Positions 36,744 through 45,808 of a DNA stretch of 48,916 nucleotides are shown piece by piece. The notes beneath the pieces were generated by a model. That model did not search any database, was not told where the DNA came from, and saw nothing but the letters and a program-made list of their open reading frames with translations. A program made the position numbers and the translations under genes. Each line of letters opens with the position of its first letter. Positions within the stretch are counted from its first letter, which is position 1. The stretch is from Zelonia costaricensis (lineage: Eukaryota; Euglenozoa; Kinetoplastea; Trypanosomatida; Trypanosomatidae), in NCBI GenBank assembly GCA_030849075.1, contig JASAOO010003372.1:1-48916 (forward strand), read 5' to 3'.

Positions 36744-39620
36744 CTACACGCGCGCTGACGGCACCGCAGCGGCAGGGGCAGCAGCAGCAGCAGCAGCAGC
36801 GATCTTCGCCTCCACCTCGGTGAGCCACCGCGAGTTGTGCTCCACCTGCCCAGCCGCTGCCTGCGCGCGAGCCACACGCGCCGCGTAGCGCTGCCGCTCC
36901 GCTTCCAGGTGACTCGCCATCTGCGCCCGCAACGCCTCGAGCTGCTCCCGCAGCTCGAGCGCCTCCTGCCGCTCCCGCGCCACCTCCGCCAAGGCGTGCT
37001 CCTGCTCCGCCGCGTAGGCATCGTGCTGCGCTGTGCTCGAGGCGTGGTACTCGCGCAGCTCCGCGAGCTCCGCCGCCGCGGCCTCGTAGGCGCTTGTTGC
37101 GTCACGCAGCTGGCTCTCCAGCAGCCCGTACTCTTCGGCGATCGCGTTCTCCTCCTGCCGGGTGTGCTCTGCCGCGGCAGTCATATCCGCCTGCAGCTGC
37201 CTGCGCCGCTCCTGCACCTCCGCAAGGCGGTGTTCAACGCGGTCGATGAGGGCATCCTGCCGCTCCCGCACCCGCTGCAGCGCGGCGTCCTCCTGCGGCG
37301 ATGGCGGGGCGGGGATGAGGGAGGCGAGCGGCAGGGGCCCCGCCGGGGAGGGCGAGTCCTCCAGCGAGACGGGGCCAGACCGACGTGGCCCACTTGCCCC
37401 CGCTGCGCCGCCCGCCGCGGCCGGGCTTGGCGAAGCGGACCGGATCGCAGACGTCGGCGGCTGGGGAGTCAGGGGCGGGTGCGGCACGGAGCCGCGGCGG
37501 TCTCCACTCAGCGCCCAGCTCTCCGGGCTCCCCTCCATCTGCTGGCCCGCCCAGCCTTCTACCAGCGGCCGCGCTGTCGATGTCCACGTCTCCACCACGC
37601 CCCGCACCCAGCACTCCACGCCGGCCTCAACGCTCCACTCCCCGGCGCGGTGCAGCGGGGCGGCAAACTCGTACGAGGGCGGTGGGGCCTGGCCAGGGCT
37701 GTGGCCATTTCGAACCTGTGACGAACGCGCAAACATGGGCGCGGGCGGCGGCACGGCAAAGGTGCCGAGCAAGACGCGGCGCGGCGGCTGCTGCGGATGC
37801 GGCGATCCACCGTCTTCGAAGCGCATCGCGCCGCGGCCAGCCACATCGGAGTGGCCGTCATACGTGCAGTAGTAGAGATCGCCACGCAGCAGCAGCGCCG
37901 ACGCACTGCCCCGCTCCCCTGGCCCCTCGTCAAGCTCCTCGTCGGTGCCGGGGTAGGACACGGGCGGTAGCACAGACCAGCGCACGGCAGTGGCGCTCCG
38001 ACTGTCTGCCGAAACAAGAGCAGCGGCCCCCATGCTGGTGTCGTCGGTGCCAGCCTGTGCTCGCTGAGGCTCAGGCGGAAGCAGCGCCAGCTCCAGCTCC
38101 ACGCCGCCGCCGCCGCCGCCACTGCCCCCGCGTGCATTCTGCAGTGGGTCGGGGTACACGACAACACTGCTCAGGCGCACCGTGCGCTCCACCAGTGCAT
38201 GCAGGGCAGCAGCAAAGCAAACACGCCCGATTGACACCCCGCGGCTGTCCCGCAGCGTCAGCTCCACCGACTGTGTCGTTGCTCCCTCACCGGCATCCGC
38301 GCCCCCAGCGCTCGCGACGACATCAGAAAGCGGCACGTGGCAGCGCCCCAGGTAGCGCTCCTCCTCCTCCCCGACGCGCTGCTGCGGTGGCGGGCGCGGT
38401 GCCACGGCGTAGCACTCGAGGACGAGCGTGCGCAGCGGCTCGTGGGGCTCTTGCTGCGCACCATTGCTCAGAGCATCCTCCGCCTCTGCCGCGGCTGCCG
38501 TGCCATCGGCGGGCACCGGAACCGTGGCTTCCACCACGCACGACGGCCACGAAACCGAGCAGGTCGTCACAGACGCTGCCCTCTGCGGTGCCGCCGCGCC
38601 GAGAGCTGCGGACGACGACGGCGGCGAGCGCTGCGCCTCGCCGCCGTCGCNGCGCAGCGGACTGCCGCCGCTCACCACGCCACGCAGGAGGAGCGGCAGG
38701 GGCGTAGCGCTGCCAGTCGCCGCCGCCGCGGCAGCACCGTCCAGCGACGCGACAGCGAAGTCAAACAAGCGCAGCCGCATCGCCTGCCGGACTGCACGCG
38801 ACCCAGACCACCGGGGTGCGCGCTCGTCAGGTGTCTCGAAGGTCCACGCCACCGCCGCTGTCGCTGCCGCCCCACCGCGCGGACTCGCACTTTCTCGGCC
38901 ACCCCACGGGTCGTGGGTCGGCAGCGACGACAGAGCCCGCGTCGCCGGCGAAGGAGCCGGTGAGCCGCCACCCCCGTGTGGCCCCCACGGCGCGGAAGCG
39001 GCGCTGCTGGTGGCACTGTGTGGTGCACCGTTGGCGAGCGTGGGCAACCCGCGCAGGTCGGTGGGCTGGTGCGCCGACCGGATGTGCTCTTCCGTGGCTG
39101 CGCTCGTGCTGGGTAACGTAGAACGCGCTGCGACGGCAGCGTGATGGCCGTTGACGGACACATGCGGAGACGCGGCGCTGCGGCTTGTCCACCGGTCGGC
39201 GGTGGGCGCAGAGGTGGCCGCCGCCGCCGCACCAGCACCACCACTACGCGTGTTGGCGCCTGTCCCGAACGGCGACGTGTATTGTGGGTACTCGTCGTTG
39301 TTGAGGCCCCATCGGCGCAGTGGGGGCGCCGCGGGCAGGTAGCCCGTGCTGGCGGCGATGCGTGACGACCCGGAGCGGTAGTGGGGAGTGCTGTAGCGCA
39401 GCTGGAGGTGCACCGGCAGGGACGGCGACTCCGCGGCGCTCGCGCTGGTGCGTCGCTGCAGCGGCGGCGCGTATGCGCTTCCCCGCGCCGGCGGAGCCGG
39501 ACGCTCGCGAGGAGGGATGTACGGCGCAGCGGACGAGACGCTGACGCCAGTGGTGCCGAAGGTGGAGGAGCCGGACACGGGGCCCACGGGCCGCGCCGCG
39601 TACAAGCTGGTCCACTGCAT
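36744..39620 (-). CDS. C2-like domain and coiled-coil protein, hypothetical (958 aa)
   Basis: Not assigned to a named family. Residues 1 to about 275 are disordered (Ser, Pro, Ala, Gly). Region about 280-475 alternates beta-like strands with a phrase typical of C2 domains: a strand with LVLECYAV, then a GRCHVPLSDV strand, then a final Gly-Arg-Val strand. A second beta-rich region follows at about 475-700, possibly another divergent C2-like fold. A Pro/Ser linker comes next. Residues about 778-940 form a long Glu/Arg/Ala-rich coiled coil, ending in poly-Ala. C2 plus coiled coil is common in basal-body and ciliary proteins, so a cytoskeletal role is a guess. There is no membrane segment. The ATG at 39620 is the first after a good splice acceptor; the longer frame starting at 39695 begins with TTG, not ATG. 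One N at 38651 leaves one residue undefined but does not break the frame. Confidence 0.85.
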   Translation of the reverse strand: MQWTSLYAARPVGPVSGSSTFGTTGVSVSSAAPYIPPRERPAPPARGSAYAPPLQRRTSASAAESPSLPVHLQLRYSTPHYRSGSSRIAASTGYLPAAPPLRRWGLNNDEYPQYTSPFGTGANTRSGGAGAAAAATSAPTADRWTSRSAASPHVSVNGHHAAVAARSTLPSTSAATEEHIRSAHQPTDLRGLPTLANGAPHSATSSAASAPWGPHGGGGSPAPSPATRALSSLPTHDPWGGRESASPRGGAAATAAVAWTFETPDERAPRWSGSRAVRQAMRLRLFDFAVASLDGAAAAAATGSATPLPLLLRGVVSGGSPLRXDGGEAQRSPPSSSAALGAAAPQRAASVTTCSVSWPSCVVEATVPVPADGTAAAAEAEDALSNGAQQEPHEPLRTLVLECYAVAPRPPPQQRVGEEEERYLGRCHVPLSDVVASAGGADAGEGATTQSVELTLRDSRGVSIGRVCFAAALHALVERTVRLSSVVVYPDPLQNARGGSGGGGGGVELELALLPPEPQRAQAGTDDTSMGAAALVSADSRSATAVRWSVLPPVSYPGTDEELDEGPGERGSASALLLRGDLYYCTYDGHSDVAGRGAMRFEDGGSPHPQQPPRRVLLGTFAVPPPAPMFARSSQVRNGHSPGQAPPPSYEFAAPLHRAGEWSVEAGVECWVRGVVETWTSTARPLVEGWAGQQMEGSPESWALSGDRRGSVPHPPLTPQPPTSAIRSASPSPAAAGGAAGASGPRRSGPVSLEDSPSPAGPLPLASLIPAPPSPQEDAALQRVRERQDALIDRVEHRLAEVQERRRQLQADMTAAAEHTRQEENAIAEEYGLLESQLRDATSAYEAAAAELAELREYHASSTAQHDAYAAEQEHALAEVARERQEALELREQLEALRAQMASHLEAERQRYAARVARAQAAAGQVEHNSRWLTEVEAKIAAAAAAAAPAAAVPSARV
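38651..38651. other. single unknown base inside a coding region
   Basis: The N is the first base of an NGC codon on the minus strand, so the residue is Cys, Arg, Ser or Gly. The frame continues on both sides. Confidence 0.9.
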
Positions 39621-41158
39621 CGGCACAGCTTGGAGCTCTCCTTTGTCGGCAGGACGATGACGCACACGATGGACCCAGGAGAGAGGTAGAGCCAAAAGCG
39701 GGCGATCACGTTGGGGTGCAAGAAGAGCGAGGTCGAGGCGTCAAGCTGCGGTGGTGCCGCTAAGAAGGGGGCCCACGCACGATGATGGGGGATGCAAAAA
39801 AAAAAAAAAAAAAGTAGACAGAAAGCCACGTGTGTTTCTCGCTGCTGTTGTGTCCTCCAACGTCTTGGAGAGCCACACAGGAGCTTGTACGATGCGGAGT
39901 CTGTGGAAGGGGGGAGGGGGGGGCGTCGTGGCGCGTCGTGGGCGTGTTGAGTGGCGAGTAAGAATGGGCGTGAAGGGGGGGGGGTTAAGTAGATGGGCCT
40001 TCCAGCACACGCTGGCGGTGCTGAAGTGCGCACGATAAGCGTGCCGTGGATGTACTGGAGTGGTGCGGGGGAGACGCTGTTGGAACTTCTCTCAAACCTC
40101 TTCGCAGCGGTCAAAATGCGGGGTTGCCGACGTGTAGCGTAGAAGAGGGGGGAAGGGATGTCGCGGCAGGTGATGGATACGCGTCAACCAACTCACACAA
40201 AGCGCAAAGGCGGACATATAAAAGAGACGGTGAAGTGCTGGAAGAGCGGTTTACGCGCACACGCAACCACGAACACTTCATCACGGGTGGACGTCAGCGA
40301 TGACCATCCTCGTGGCAGACGGCCGTGTACGTCAGCACAGCACTGCAAAGACGAGGCTTTGTCCATCGCCTTCTTCCTCTCTCGCATGATCCGTCCTCCC
40401 CCTCTTCCTCTTATCCCCTCAGCAGCAGGGGGGGGTGTCTCTGGCGGGTGCGCGTGACAGCGCGGAAATGAAGGCAGCGTCAGCGTGTTGTGACACGCAC
40501 CTGTGGAACAGCCCAGCACAGGAGGTGGGACGTGCGTTAATGTGCTCTGTTCTTCTCTTTCACTTGTTCGGGCTTGTGCAGTGCAGCGAGGAGACGAGGG
40601 AGGAGTGAAGGGAAGAAGAAGAAGAGAGAAAAGCGAAAAGACGGAGGGGGGAACAAACAAATGGCGAAGCAGTCTGGCAGTCGAATTGGAGCGGCAAAGA
40701 TGTAGGAGCAACGAAAAGGGAAGCAACGCAACTGGGGAGCGTCGCCAGTCGGCTCGGCAAGGGAGCACGCTAGCGCACAAACGCACACAACAGTGTCAGA
40801 AACAGAGAGAGGGAGACAAAGCCCAACGCAGAGAGACGAGAGGCTGCAACAGCGGCCGCTGTCACCCTAGAGCATCGCCGCCATCGTCACCGCAGCACCA
40901 CGGCACAAGCGCACACGCCCCCAAAAAAGAGGAAAAACAGTAACACCCATGCACCTCCTGCAACGTCACATGCGAGGTGAAGGGAATGCCACGGCTGCAC
41001 GCCGCAACGTCGAGGTGGCAGCGCGGGCCCCCGCAAGCTCGAGTGGCGCGCCGCCGTTCAGCTCTGGGGAGAGGAAAAACACACACAAGAGAAGCAGTGT
41101 ACTTCTACATCTCGACTCGAACTCGCCGCGCTTCGCAGTTTCCTTTGCTCCCCCTCTC
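39621..41158. other. intergenic region between the double RING gene and the C2-like gene
   Basis: No gene in 1.54 kb. It contains the A18 run at 39796-39813 (U18 in the transcript), G-rich plus-strand stretches near 39907-39922 and 39975-39986, and purine tracts near 40585-40650. The rest is the 3' flank of the RING gene. Confidence 0.7.
39760..39761 (-). promoter_or_regulatory. candidate trans-splice acceptor for the C2-like coiled-coil gene
   Basis: The eighteen A at 39796-39813 are a U18 tract in the transcript, followed by a CT-rich stretch and then this AG. The 139-base 5' UTR to 39620 contains no ATG. Confidence 0.5.
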
Positions 41159-42127
41159 CTAGTCGAAGGCCACCACGATGTCGCGGATTTCGCTAACGCA
41201 CACGGGACACGTGGTTCGCTTCTGGGCACATGTGTAGCACAATACACGATGCCCGCACGGCGCGCACACGACTAGCTGCCCGTACGTCTTGCTGCACTCC
41301 AGGCACACGTTGGAGCGGACGCGGGCCCCGGTCCGCGCCGGGGCAGCCGTCGTCGGTGGCGCTAGGGTGAGAGGCACCGCAGCTGCGGACACCTTCTCGG
41401 TGCTCTGTGGCGTGCTCGAGCTGGCACCCGATGCGGCGCCGTCCACCGGAAGCCCCTCCGTCACGTCCGCTGCACCCGGCTCACTCGACCCCGCCTTCTC
41501 CGACGCCACGGCCGCCGCCGCCGCCGCCGCAGCAGCAGCAGCCAACTCCGCCTCCCGCTGTTTCTGCCGCTGCCGCAGTCCGCACACTTCGCGGTGCCCG
41601 TCGAAGAGCGTCGGTGCGATGAGCTCGTGGCAGTGCTTGCACTCGTACTGGGCCGTCACGTTGGGCGACACGTGGCACAGCCCCTCGCGCGGTTGGCGGC
41701 ACAGGGGGCACTGGTCCAGCGACTTGGTGCACTCCTGGCAGCAGCTGATGTGCCCGCACGGCAGAAAAGCGTAGCAGCGGGGCTGGTCCATGCAGACCAC
41801 GCACAGCTCCTTCTCTCCAACCGAGTTGTTATCGTCGTGAACCTTGGTGCCGGAGGAGGGGCGAATGCTAGCGTGGGAGAGAAGCGCTGCGTTTTTCGCG
41901 AGGATGGCGCGCAGATGGTTTGTGCGGCACGTCTCCTGGTGGCCGTCGAAGAGGGCGGGATCGACGGTGGTGCCGCAGACGTCGCACACGTAGCCCTTCT
42001 TGGCCTGGCCAAACGCATTCTGAGCAAAGGAGCGGTGGGCCTGAGAGCTGTGTTGACTCGGCGGCGTTGACGGCGCCTGCCGGGTGGGCCCGAAATCGGA
42101 CGAAAAGCAGCAGCAGCAGCAGCCCAT
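41159..42127 (-). CDS. acylated protein with two C2HC + RING finger modules, probable E3 ubiquitin ligase
   Basis: From the ATG at 42127 the protein is 322 aa. It begins MGCCCCC: Gly2 fits N-myristoylation and the following five Cys fit palmitoylation, so it should be held at a membrane. Then come a C2HC knuckle (Cys48, Cys51, His63, Cys67), a RING finger (Cys109, Cys112, Cys124, His126, Cys130, Cys133, Cys140, Cys143), a second C2HC knuckle (Cys163, Cys166, His178, Cys182) and a charged plus poly-Ala helix at about 186-210. A disordered linker leads to a C-terminal RING (Cys275, Cys278, Cys288 or Cys291, His293, Cys297, Cys300, Cys307, Cys310) ending IVVAFD. The two knuckles share the phrase LFDGHxExC, so the module was probably duplicated. 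The RINGs resemble the C-terminal type of MULAN/IAP ligases. Substrates are unknown. The frame upstream of 42127 begins with TTG and is not used. Confidence 0.9.
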   Translation of the reverse strand: MGCCCCCFSSDFGPTRQAPSTPPSQHSSQAHRSFAQNAFGQAKKGYVCDVCGTTVDPALFDGHQETCRTNHLRAILAKNAALLSHASIRPSSGTKVHDDNNSVGEKELCVVCMDQPRCYAFLPCGHISCCQECTKSLDQCPLCRQPREGLCHVSPNVTAQYECKHCHELIAPTLFDGHREVCGLRQRQKQREAELAAAAAAAAAAAVASEKAGSSEPGAADVTEGLPVDGAASGASSSTPQSTEKVSAAAVPLTLAPPTTAAPARTGARVRSNVCLECSKTYGQLVVCAPCGHRVLCYTCAQKRTTCPVCVSEIRDIVVAFD

Positions 42128-42161
42128 CTGTTCTCCTTCTCTTAGAAGTGATACTGTCTTC

Positions 42162-42163
42162 CT
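42162..42163 (-). promoter_or_regulatory. candidate trans-splice acceptor for the double RING gene
   Basis: A U-rich tract (complement of the A run at 42168-42178) is followed by AG here, giving a 34-base 5' UTR without ATG. Several further AG lie closer to the start, one touching the ATG, so alternative sites are possible. Confidence 0.4.
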
Positions 42164-43694
42164 TCCCAAAAAAAAAAAGACGCGCGCGGAGAACGTGTGG
42201 GTGGGTATGTGTGCCTAGAGGGGAGTGGGTGCGGGGGTACTCCGTGTTCTCCGCTGCTTTAATGTGCGTTGATGTGCAAGCGGGGAGAGGGGAGGAGGCA
42301 CAGAGGAAGGGAGGAAGGTGCGGTTGACTCTCGCCTTTTTTGCCCCCTTCGAGCAGCTTCACCCCTTTGGGTGTGTTTTTTGTGTGTTGTGTTGTTGTCG
42401 CGCACCAGAGCAGGTCGGAGCGCGGCAGGAAGTCAGGAAGGTGACGGCGGAGAAAAAAAGAGAAACCGCGAGCAACAGGCAAAAGAAAGAAGGAGGAAGT
42501 GACCAGGGCGGAGGGGAGATGCGCCACCGGAGCGCACGACCGACACGGACGAGAGAAGACAAGAAGGCAACAGCAGCAGCAGTGGAGGCGTGGGACACCA
42601 AACCGTCAGGAAGACACGCACACGCACAGACAGAGGTACACACACACACACAAACAACACAGAAAGCAAAGGAAAAAAGGTCCAACGACGAAGAAAAGAC
42701 AAAAAAAAAGGGCAGCGGGCTCTGTGCTGACTTTTTTTTGGGGGGGGACGGGGCCTCGCGAAAGGAGAGCACGACCCCAGTCACGTGCGGGTGGGTGCGT
42801 CTCGAGGGTGGCCAGGCGATGGCAAGGGGTTGACGCACGGCGCGCGCAGCCGAGCCAAAACTGGAGAAGCCACCGCGAAGAGCACACCAATAGAGGAGGA
42901 CAGGAAAGGGGAGGGACGGCGACGCGTTGGCTCTCTTCGAAAATGAGCAGCAACAGACCAGCGCAAAGGGAGGAGCGACACAAGAGAAGGCGGAGGAGAA
43001 GACCAATACACCAGCGAGTGAGAAGGTTTGCACCGCAACGCGGAGGTTCAGTCACGTTGCATCAAGGTGAAGTGCTGCGAGCGCTAGGGCTTGACTACGT
43101 ATCGCTTTTCCTGGTCACTGGAGGCTTCTGGCGAGAGTTGGCGGTGACGACGCTGGGGCCAGACACTGGGCTGGGGAGAGCGCCAGGCTCGCACTCGGAC
43201 ACACACGCAATAGGAACGGAAGGAAAAGAAGCGGAAAGAAACCTCGCTGCGGTTCGTCGGCCAAGGTGGAAGTAGAACTCTGCGGCTTTGAGAGGATAGA
43301 GAGAAAGAAGGGCAGAAGGGCCGACTCGCACTTGCGGACAGGTGTGACACAGATGAGGGCGCAGTACCCTTGTGTCTTAACAGGAGAGAGGGAGGGGTGG
43401 GTGTAGACGGATGCAACCAGATGTTGAACTGTGCGAGGGGTGAGTGCAAGGGTTTGGTCTTCGTCACCGCGCGGGAGCGAAGAAAGAAAGAAAAAAAAAG
43501 CGAACCGAGGATGTGAGTGAAGACACCGAGAAAGCAGAGAAGCAAACTAGAAAGCAGGAAAAGGGAGCGGGCAGGGCGTCGACGACGGCACGTGCACACA
43601 CAGCGAGCCCGGGACAGAGCGCAAATCTGGAAACAAAGGAGAAGAGAAGGCGAGCTCGCCTTCGCTTTCACCGCTGGTGCGCGTCTTGAGTGTG

Positions 43695-43696
<2 letters not shown>

Positions 43697-43727
<31 letters not shown>
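43697..43727. repeat. TG dinucleotide repeat
   Basis: Fifteen and a half uninterrupted TG units, the longest dinucleotide run in the window. Confidence 0.95.
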
Positions 43728-43728
<1 letters not shown>

Positions 43729-45403
43729 GAGTCCAGTAGCGCTGACCCAGGAGGCTCGTGTGGTTGCCAGCTGCCTCTTTCTCTTTTTCTTCGTTTTCGT
43801 TTTGTCGTGGTCGTACGCGTTCGCGTGTATAGGAATGGGGAGACGTGCGTGTGCAAAGGCAGAGGGAGCGAACGGGGACGCCACGGGGAGCGCGTCAACC
43901 AAAAGCGGAGGGAGGAGAGCCGATTAGCGATTCGTGAAAGCGGGTGCCGCGCACCTGCAACCTTCTCTTGTGTGTTTGAAGCTGCGTGCACAGAGAAAGG
44001 GAGGGAGGGAGCGCGCACATGTGGCATAGGGAGAAACGGGACCGGGTGGCCGACACGTTCGCCATGCGAAGAATCGTGAAAGCAACCAGGAGGATCGATG
44101 GGGGAGGGGGGAATGCGAGAGAGCAAGAAGGGAAGTGACGCACTGAAGCGGGTGGAGGACGAGAGCATCGGAAGGGCCGCTCGACAAGGGCGGACTGCGG
44201 CGTACCGTCCCCGACTGCGTGAGGGGAAGAGAAACGTGCTGCACGCGCTCACAACATCATCGAGGCGCGAAGGGCCTCATGGACTGGCATCACTCCGATG
44301 CAAAGCGACGGCGAAGAGGAAAGGTCCTGTGTACGTGTGTGCGTGTGCGTGTGTGAGTGAGAGCTTGTTTTGGGTGCGCATGGGCGTTGTGTGGCGGCGG
44401 GCTTTCGCCACCCTCGCCGCGACCGAAGAGCAGCGGCGAGGTGAAAGCACGCAACATCACACGGAGAGAGTGAGAGTGAGCAAAATGGGAGATGCATGTA
44501 CAGCAGACACATCTACAAACCTACAAGCACAAACGGGCTCCCCAGAGGGAGCGGGGGAGGGGGGTGGCCCCCGTGCGGTCTCGGACGAAAAAACCGGAGG
44601 CCATGCGCATTACGCAGCAGAGCGCTGACGACACACAAACACACACACGCACACGCACACCCAAAGCGAGCCCGACAGAGGCGCTTCTGCGCACACTGTT
44701 GCGCACGGCGGACTCTCTAAACGCGGCAGCGGCGGCACCGATGGGAAGAAAAAAAAAAACGGCGCTGCCAGGCCCGGATGCCAAGGGACACTTCTCTCCT
44801 GTACGCCTCAGCGTGGCGAGTGGCACTTTCCGTCGATGAGGGGCGGTCCGGCGCCAACGTGCCTGCACCCACTTCACGGGGAGTTCAGCTGACGCCCTCA
44901 CCGACGGCAGAGGGCAGTGGCAACCGATGGGACTCGACCCAAACACACCCACACACAAACAAAAAGAAAACGCTTATTCACAGAGTCCATCTTTCAAAGC
45001 GGAGAGAAGGTTGCAAGGGAGAAAGTGAAGGGGGGGGGTGGTAGGACAACAAAAGACCACTGCGATTTGAGTGAAGAACATCAGCAGCAGGGCTGCTCGC
45101 CTAGGAGGTGTTAACCAGCTCCTTGTACGGTGAAAAGAACGGAGGCGCAGTTGCGTGGTCGAGCAAGAGGAGACACAGTGACACGGAAGGAGGTGGCGCA
45201 GCGCAGCGTGAGCCCAGCGTGTCCTGCGGCGCAGTGGCGCGAGACCCTCGAACAGAGTCCGCTGGATAGCGATCACTTCTGCGATGTCATTCACAGTTCA
45301 TTTCGCAGCCACAACCTTAGGCTGTGCGTCGCCGCCTGCTCCACAGCGCGCGAGGAAGGGAAGAGAGAAGCTACCGCCTCGGCGCTTCCAGGCCCTCCCA
45401 CCT

Positions 45404-45808
45404 TCACGCCGTCACTAGCGCGTCCCAGCCGGCGCTGGCCTCCAGGACCTCCTCCACATCCTTCCGCACCGTGTCAAGCAACTTCCGCAGCAGCTCCACC
45501 TTGGCCCGAGTTTCGGCCACGCGGCGCTCCATCTGCGCCTCCACCGCGCGGCGCCCCTCCGCATCGCGCAGCTCGCACGCTATCAGGTACGCTTGCAGCA
45601 TCTTCAGCTCCACTGCATCGGCGTTGTAGCGAATGCTGTTGACCCTGGCCGAGGTCGACGGGCCAGCCGCAACCGCCTGCGTGAGGAAGCGTTTCTCGGA
45701 CACCAGCATGGCGTTCTCGCGGCGCAGGCGCTGCAGCGCCTGCGCCGACGGCACGAGAAGTGCTGGGGACGTCGAGGGCCTGGTCGGCGACGGCGTCGCA
45801 GTCGGCAT
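45404..45808 (-). CDS. small coiled-coil protein, hypothetical (134 aa)
   Basis: Not recognised. From the ATG at 45808 the first 22 residues are Pro/Ser/Thr-rich. Helical sequence with heptad-like Leu spacing follows: about 25-45 (ALQRLRRENAMLVSEKRFL) and, after a Gly/Pro/Ser break, about 68-125, rich in Glu, Arg, Leu and Ala. It has no membrane segment or cysteine-rich motif. The frame runs upstream to 46051, but those residues read like translated UTR. A real gene is supported by codon bias, its place between GCVT and the RING gene, and the clean helical pattern. A structural or adaptor role is likely but unproven. Confidence 0.78.
   Translation of the reverse strand: MPTATPSPTRPSTSPALLVPSAQALQRLRRENAMLVSEKRFLTQAVAAGPSTSARVNSIRYNADAVELKMLQAYLIACELRDAEGRRAVEAQMERRVAETRAKVELLRKLLDTVRKDVEEVLEASAGWDALVTA

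Larger units (their letters stand above)
42128..45403. other. long gene-free region upstream of the double RING gene
   Basis: No convincing gene in 3.3 kb. Frames on both strands are Ser/Pro/Arg or Cys/Val-rich and follow purine tracts (about 42415-42520, 42660-42760, 43485-43580, 44005-44160) and a TG repeat at 43697-43727. It should hold the 3' UTR of the 134-aa gene and the processing signals of the RING gene. Confidence 0.65.

Noticed and set aside
39621..39695. 25 extra residues at the start of the C2-like coiled-coil protein
   Set aside because: The first codon is TTG, and the first ATG after the splice acceptor is at 39620.
42128..42169. 14 extra residues before MGCCCCC in the double RING protein
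   Set aside because: The first codon is TTG, and the ATG at 42127 gives a sensible acylation signal.
43084..43902. 272-aa minus-strand frame
   Set aside because: His/Thr runs from CA repeats and Ser/Leu/Phe from pyrimidine tracts; no sustained codon bias.
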